Source: Synergistaceae bacterium (GTDB lineage Bacteria > Synergistota > Synergistia > Synergistales > Synergistaceae). From it: 6,690 nt of DNA. Positions 5,832 through 6,690 of the stretch are shown here, one piece after another. The DNA lies in NCBI GenBank assembly GCA_031283975.1, contig JAITAT010000030.1, positions 1 to 6,690 on the forward strand, in the 5' to 3' direction. Within the stretch, counting starts at the first letter, position 1; every line of letters begins with the position of its first letter. Position numbers and translations under genes: made by a program. The notes below the pieces were generated by a model, which searched no databases, was not told the origin of the DNA, and saw only the letters and a program-made list of their open reading frames with translations.

Positions 5832-6638
5832 ATGGATGTCGCGGCAGTGTCGTTAGGATTGATTCAAGGAGTCACGGAGTTTCTGCCGGTCAGCAGTTCG
5901 GGCCATCTAGCGTTGTTCAAGGCGATCGCCGGTTACGGGGAGATGACGCTGTCATTTGACCTGGTTCTGCATATCGCAACGCTTATGGCGGTGTTTTTAT
6001 ATTTTTTGAATGATATCGTTCTCATTCTCTTTGAATGGTGTTACGGTTTTTTCAACGCGAACGCGCGGCGCTGGACGGGGTGGCGGGTTGGGTGGGCCGT
6101 CATTGCGGGCGTCGCCGTCACGGGCCCGGTCGGGATTTTGCTGAGTCCCTTTGCGGAAGAGGCGTCGGTGAACATGCTGTGGCTCGGGGTGAATTTTCTC
6201 GTGACCGGGGCGCTGCTGCTCTCCTCGAAATTTATCACCGAGGGAAACGACGGCGCCAGAATGAGAAACGCGTGGTTTATCGGCCTCGCGCAGGGAGTTG
6301 CCGTCTTTCCGGGTGTCTCCCGATCCGGCTCGACCATCTGGGCCGGCCTTGCCTTGGGCTTGTCGAGGGACGAGGCGTTTCGTTTCTCCTTTATACTCTC
6401 CATTCCGGCGATAATCGGAGCGTCTCTGTTCGAGGCGAGAAAACTCGGGGGGATCGCCGAATTCATGAATTCCCTGCCTGATGGGTGGCTGTACGCCGCC
6501 ATAGCCGCTTTTGTATCCGGATTTCTCTCGCTCGTCATACTGCGAAGACTTATCACCGGCGCCAAATGGTGGGTGTTTTCGCTGTATTGCGTAGCGCTTG
6601 GCTGCGTGGTCGTCATCTATTCGATGATGGGAACGTAA
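5832..6638 (+). CDS. uppP: Undecaprenyl-diphosphatase UppP (BacA family)
   Basis: This inner-membrane enzyme removes one phosphate from undecaprenyl diphosphate to recycle the lipid carrier for peptidoglycan and other envelope polymers; overproduction gives bacitracin resistance in other bacteria. The 268 residues match the usual length of about 265-275. The N-terminal signature QGVTEFLPVSSSGH carries the (E/Q)xxxE pair (Q12, E16), the serine cluster 21-23 and H25. The second inverted-repeat signature FPGVSRSGST (159-168) carries the catalytic-type R164. Hydrophobic segments are consistent with the family's multi-helix fold, and the last helix ends close to the C terminus. The ATG at 5832 directly follows the stop of the cotransporter gene (TAAATG), and an AGGCGGTGA at 5818-5826 inside that gene can serve as its ribosome binding site, so coupling is likely. 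Its isoleucine codons differ from the neighbour (ATA only 4 of 19). Confidence 0.96.
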   Translation: MDVAAVSLGLIQGVTEFLPVSSSGHLALFKAIAGYGEMTLSFDLVLHIATLMAVFLYFLNDIVLILFEWCYGFFNANARRWTGWRVGWAVIAGVAVTGPVGILLSPFAEEASVNMLWLGVNFLVTGALLLSSKFITEGNDGARMRNAWFIGLAQGVAVFPGVSRSGSTIWAGLALGLSRDEAFRFSFILSIPAIIGASLFEARKLGGIAEFMNSLPDGWLYAAIAAFVSGFLSLVILRRLITGAKWWVFSLYCVALGCVVVIYSMMGT

Positions 6639-6642
6639 AAAT

Positions 6643-6690
6643 ATGCCGCGCCTTGTCCTGGCTTCGGAAAGTCCGAGAAGGCGCGAATTG
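6643..6690 (+). CDS. Maf-family nucleotide pyrophosphatase, 3'-truncated by window edge
   Basis: Sixteen codons from the ATG at 6643 read MPRLVLASESPRRREL up to the last base. This is the hallmark N terminus of Maf/YhdE proteins (LVLASxSPRRxELL), which hydrolyse non-canonical or modified nucleoside triphosphates such as dTTP, UTP or their analogues to monophosphates and have been linked to septum control. SxSPRR is the phosphate-binding part of the active site. The start is four bases after the uppP stop, with only a weak GGGA (6629-6632) upstream, so it is probably coupled to uppP. The subfamily (Maf or YceF) cannot be told from this fragment. Confidence 0.87.
   Translation, partial: MPRLVLASESPRRREL

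Noticed and set aside
5699..5959. Plus-strand frame bridging the cotransporter and uppP
   Set aside because: It runs in a different frame across two well-supported genes and yields an Arg/Ser-rich chain without motifs.

Overview
The window carries a set of co-directional, mostly housekeeping genes, all on the + strand, with no sign of a mobile element, CRISPR array, RNA gene or defence locus. The combination of an OmpH/Skp-type periplasmic chaperone (implying a diderm envelope), RNase J, an adenosine-specific kinase of the PF04008 family, GlgC, and genes that are GC-rich yet favour the ATA isoleucine codon suggests a member of the Synergistota. That is an inference from family content and codon style, held with moderate confidence, not a proof.

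Layout: bases 1-1002 hold the 3' three quarters of glgC (ADP-glucose pyrophosphorylase), whose start is upstream of the window. An AT-rich gap of about 200 bases follows, containing a plausible sigma70-type promoter and then a strong ribosome binding site for a secreted OmpH/Skp-like protein (1206-1658). A rho-independent terminator (1709-1738) separates this from the next unit. From 1777 to the right edge the genes are packed so tightly that they look like one operon: adenosine-specific kinase (1777-2271), a likely overlooked 32-codon leader ORF (2277-2375), RNase J (2372-4165), a NptA-type Na+/phosphate cotransporter fused to a PhoU domain (4194-5831), undecaprenyl-diphosphatase UppP (5832-6638) and the first 16 codons of a Maf-family nucleotide pyrophosphatase (6643 to the edge).

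Functionally the operon mixes nucleotide metabolism (adenosine kinase, Maf), RNA processing and decay (RNase J), phosphate uptake or regulation (NptA-PhoU) and cell-wall lipid-carrier recycling (UppP). Close gene spacing and start/stop overlaps suggest translational coupling. The most notable point is the join between the adenosine kinase and RNase J. RNase J has no visible Shine-Dalgarno at its first ATG, but that ATG overlaps (ATGA) the stop of a short ORF that itself has a Shine-Dalgarno and a TTG start. An inverted repeat spans the same 60 bases and ends next to the RNase J start. I see no evidence of a wholly new multi-gene system here; this leader is the best candidate for something undescribed.
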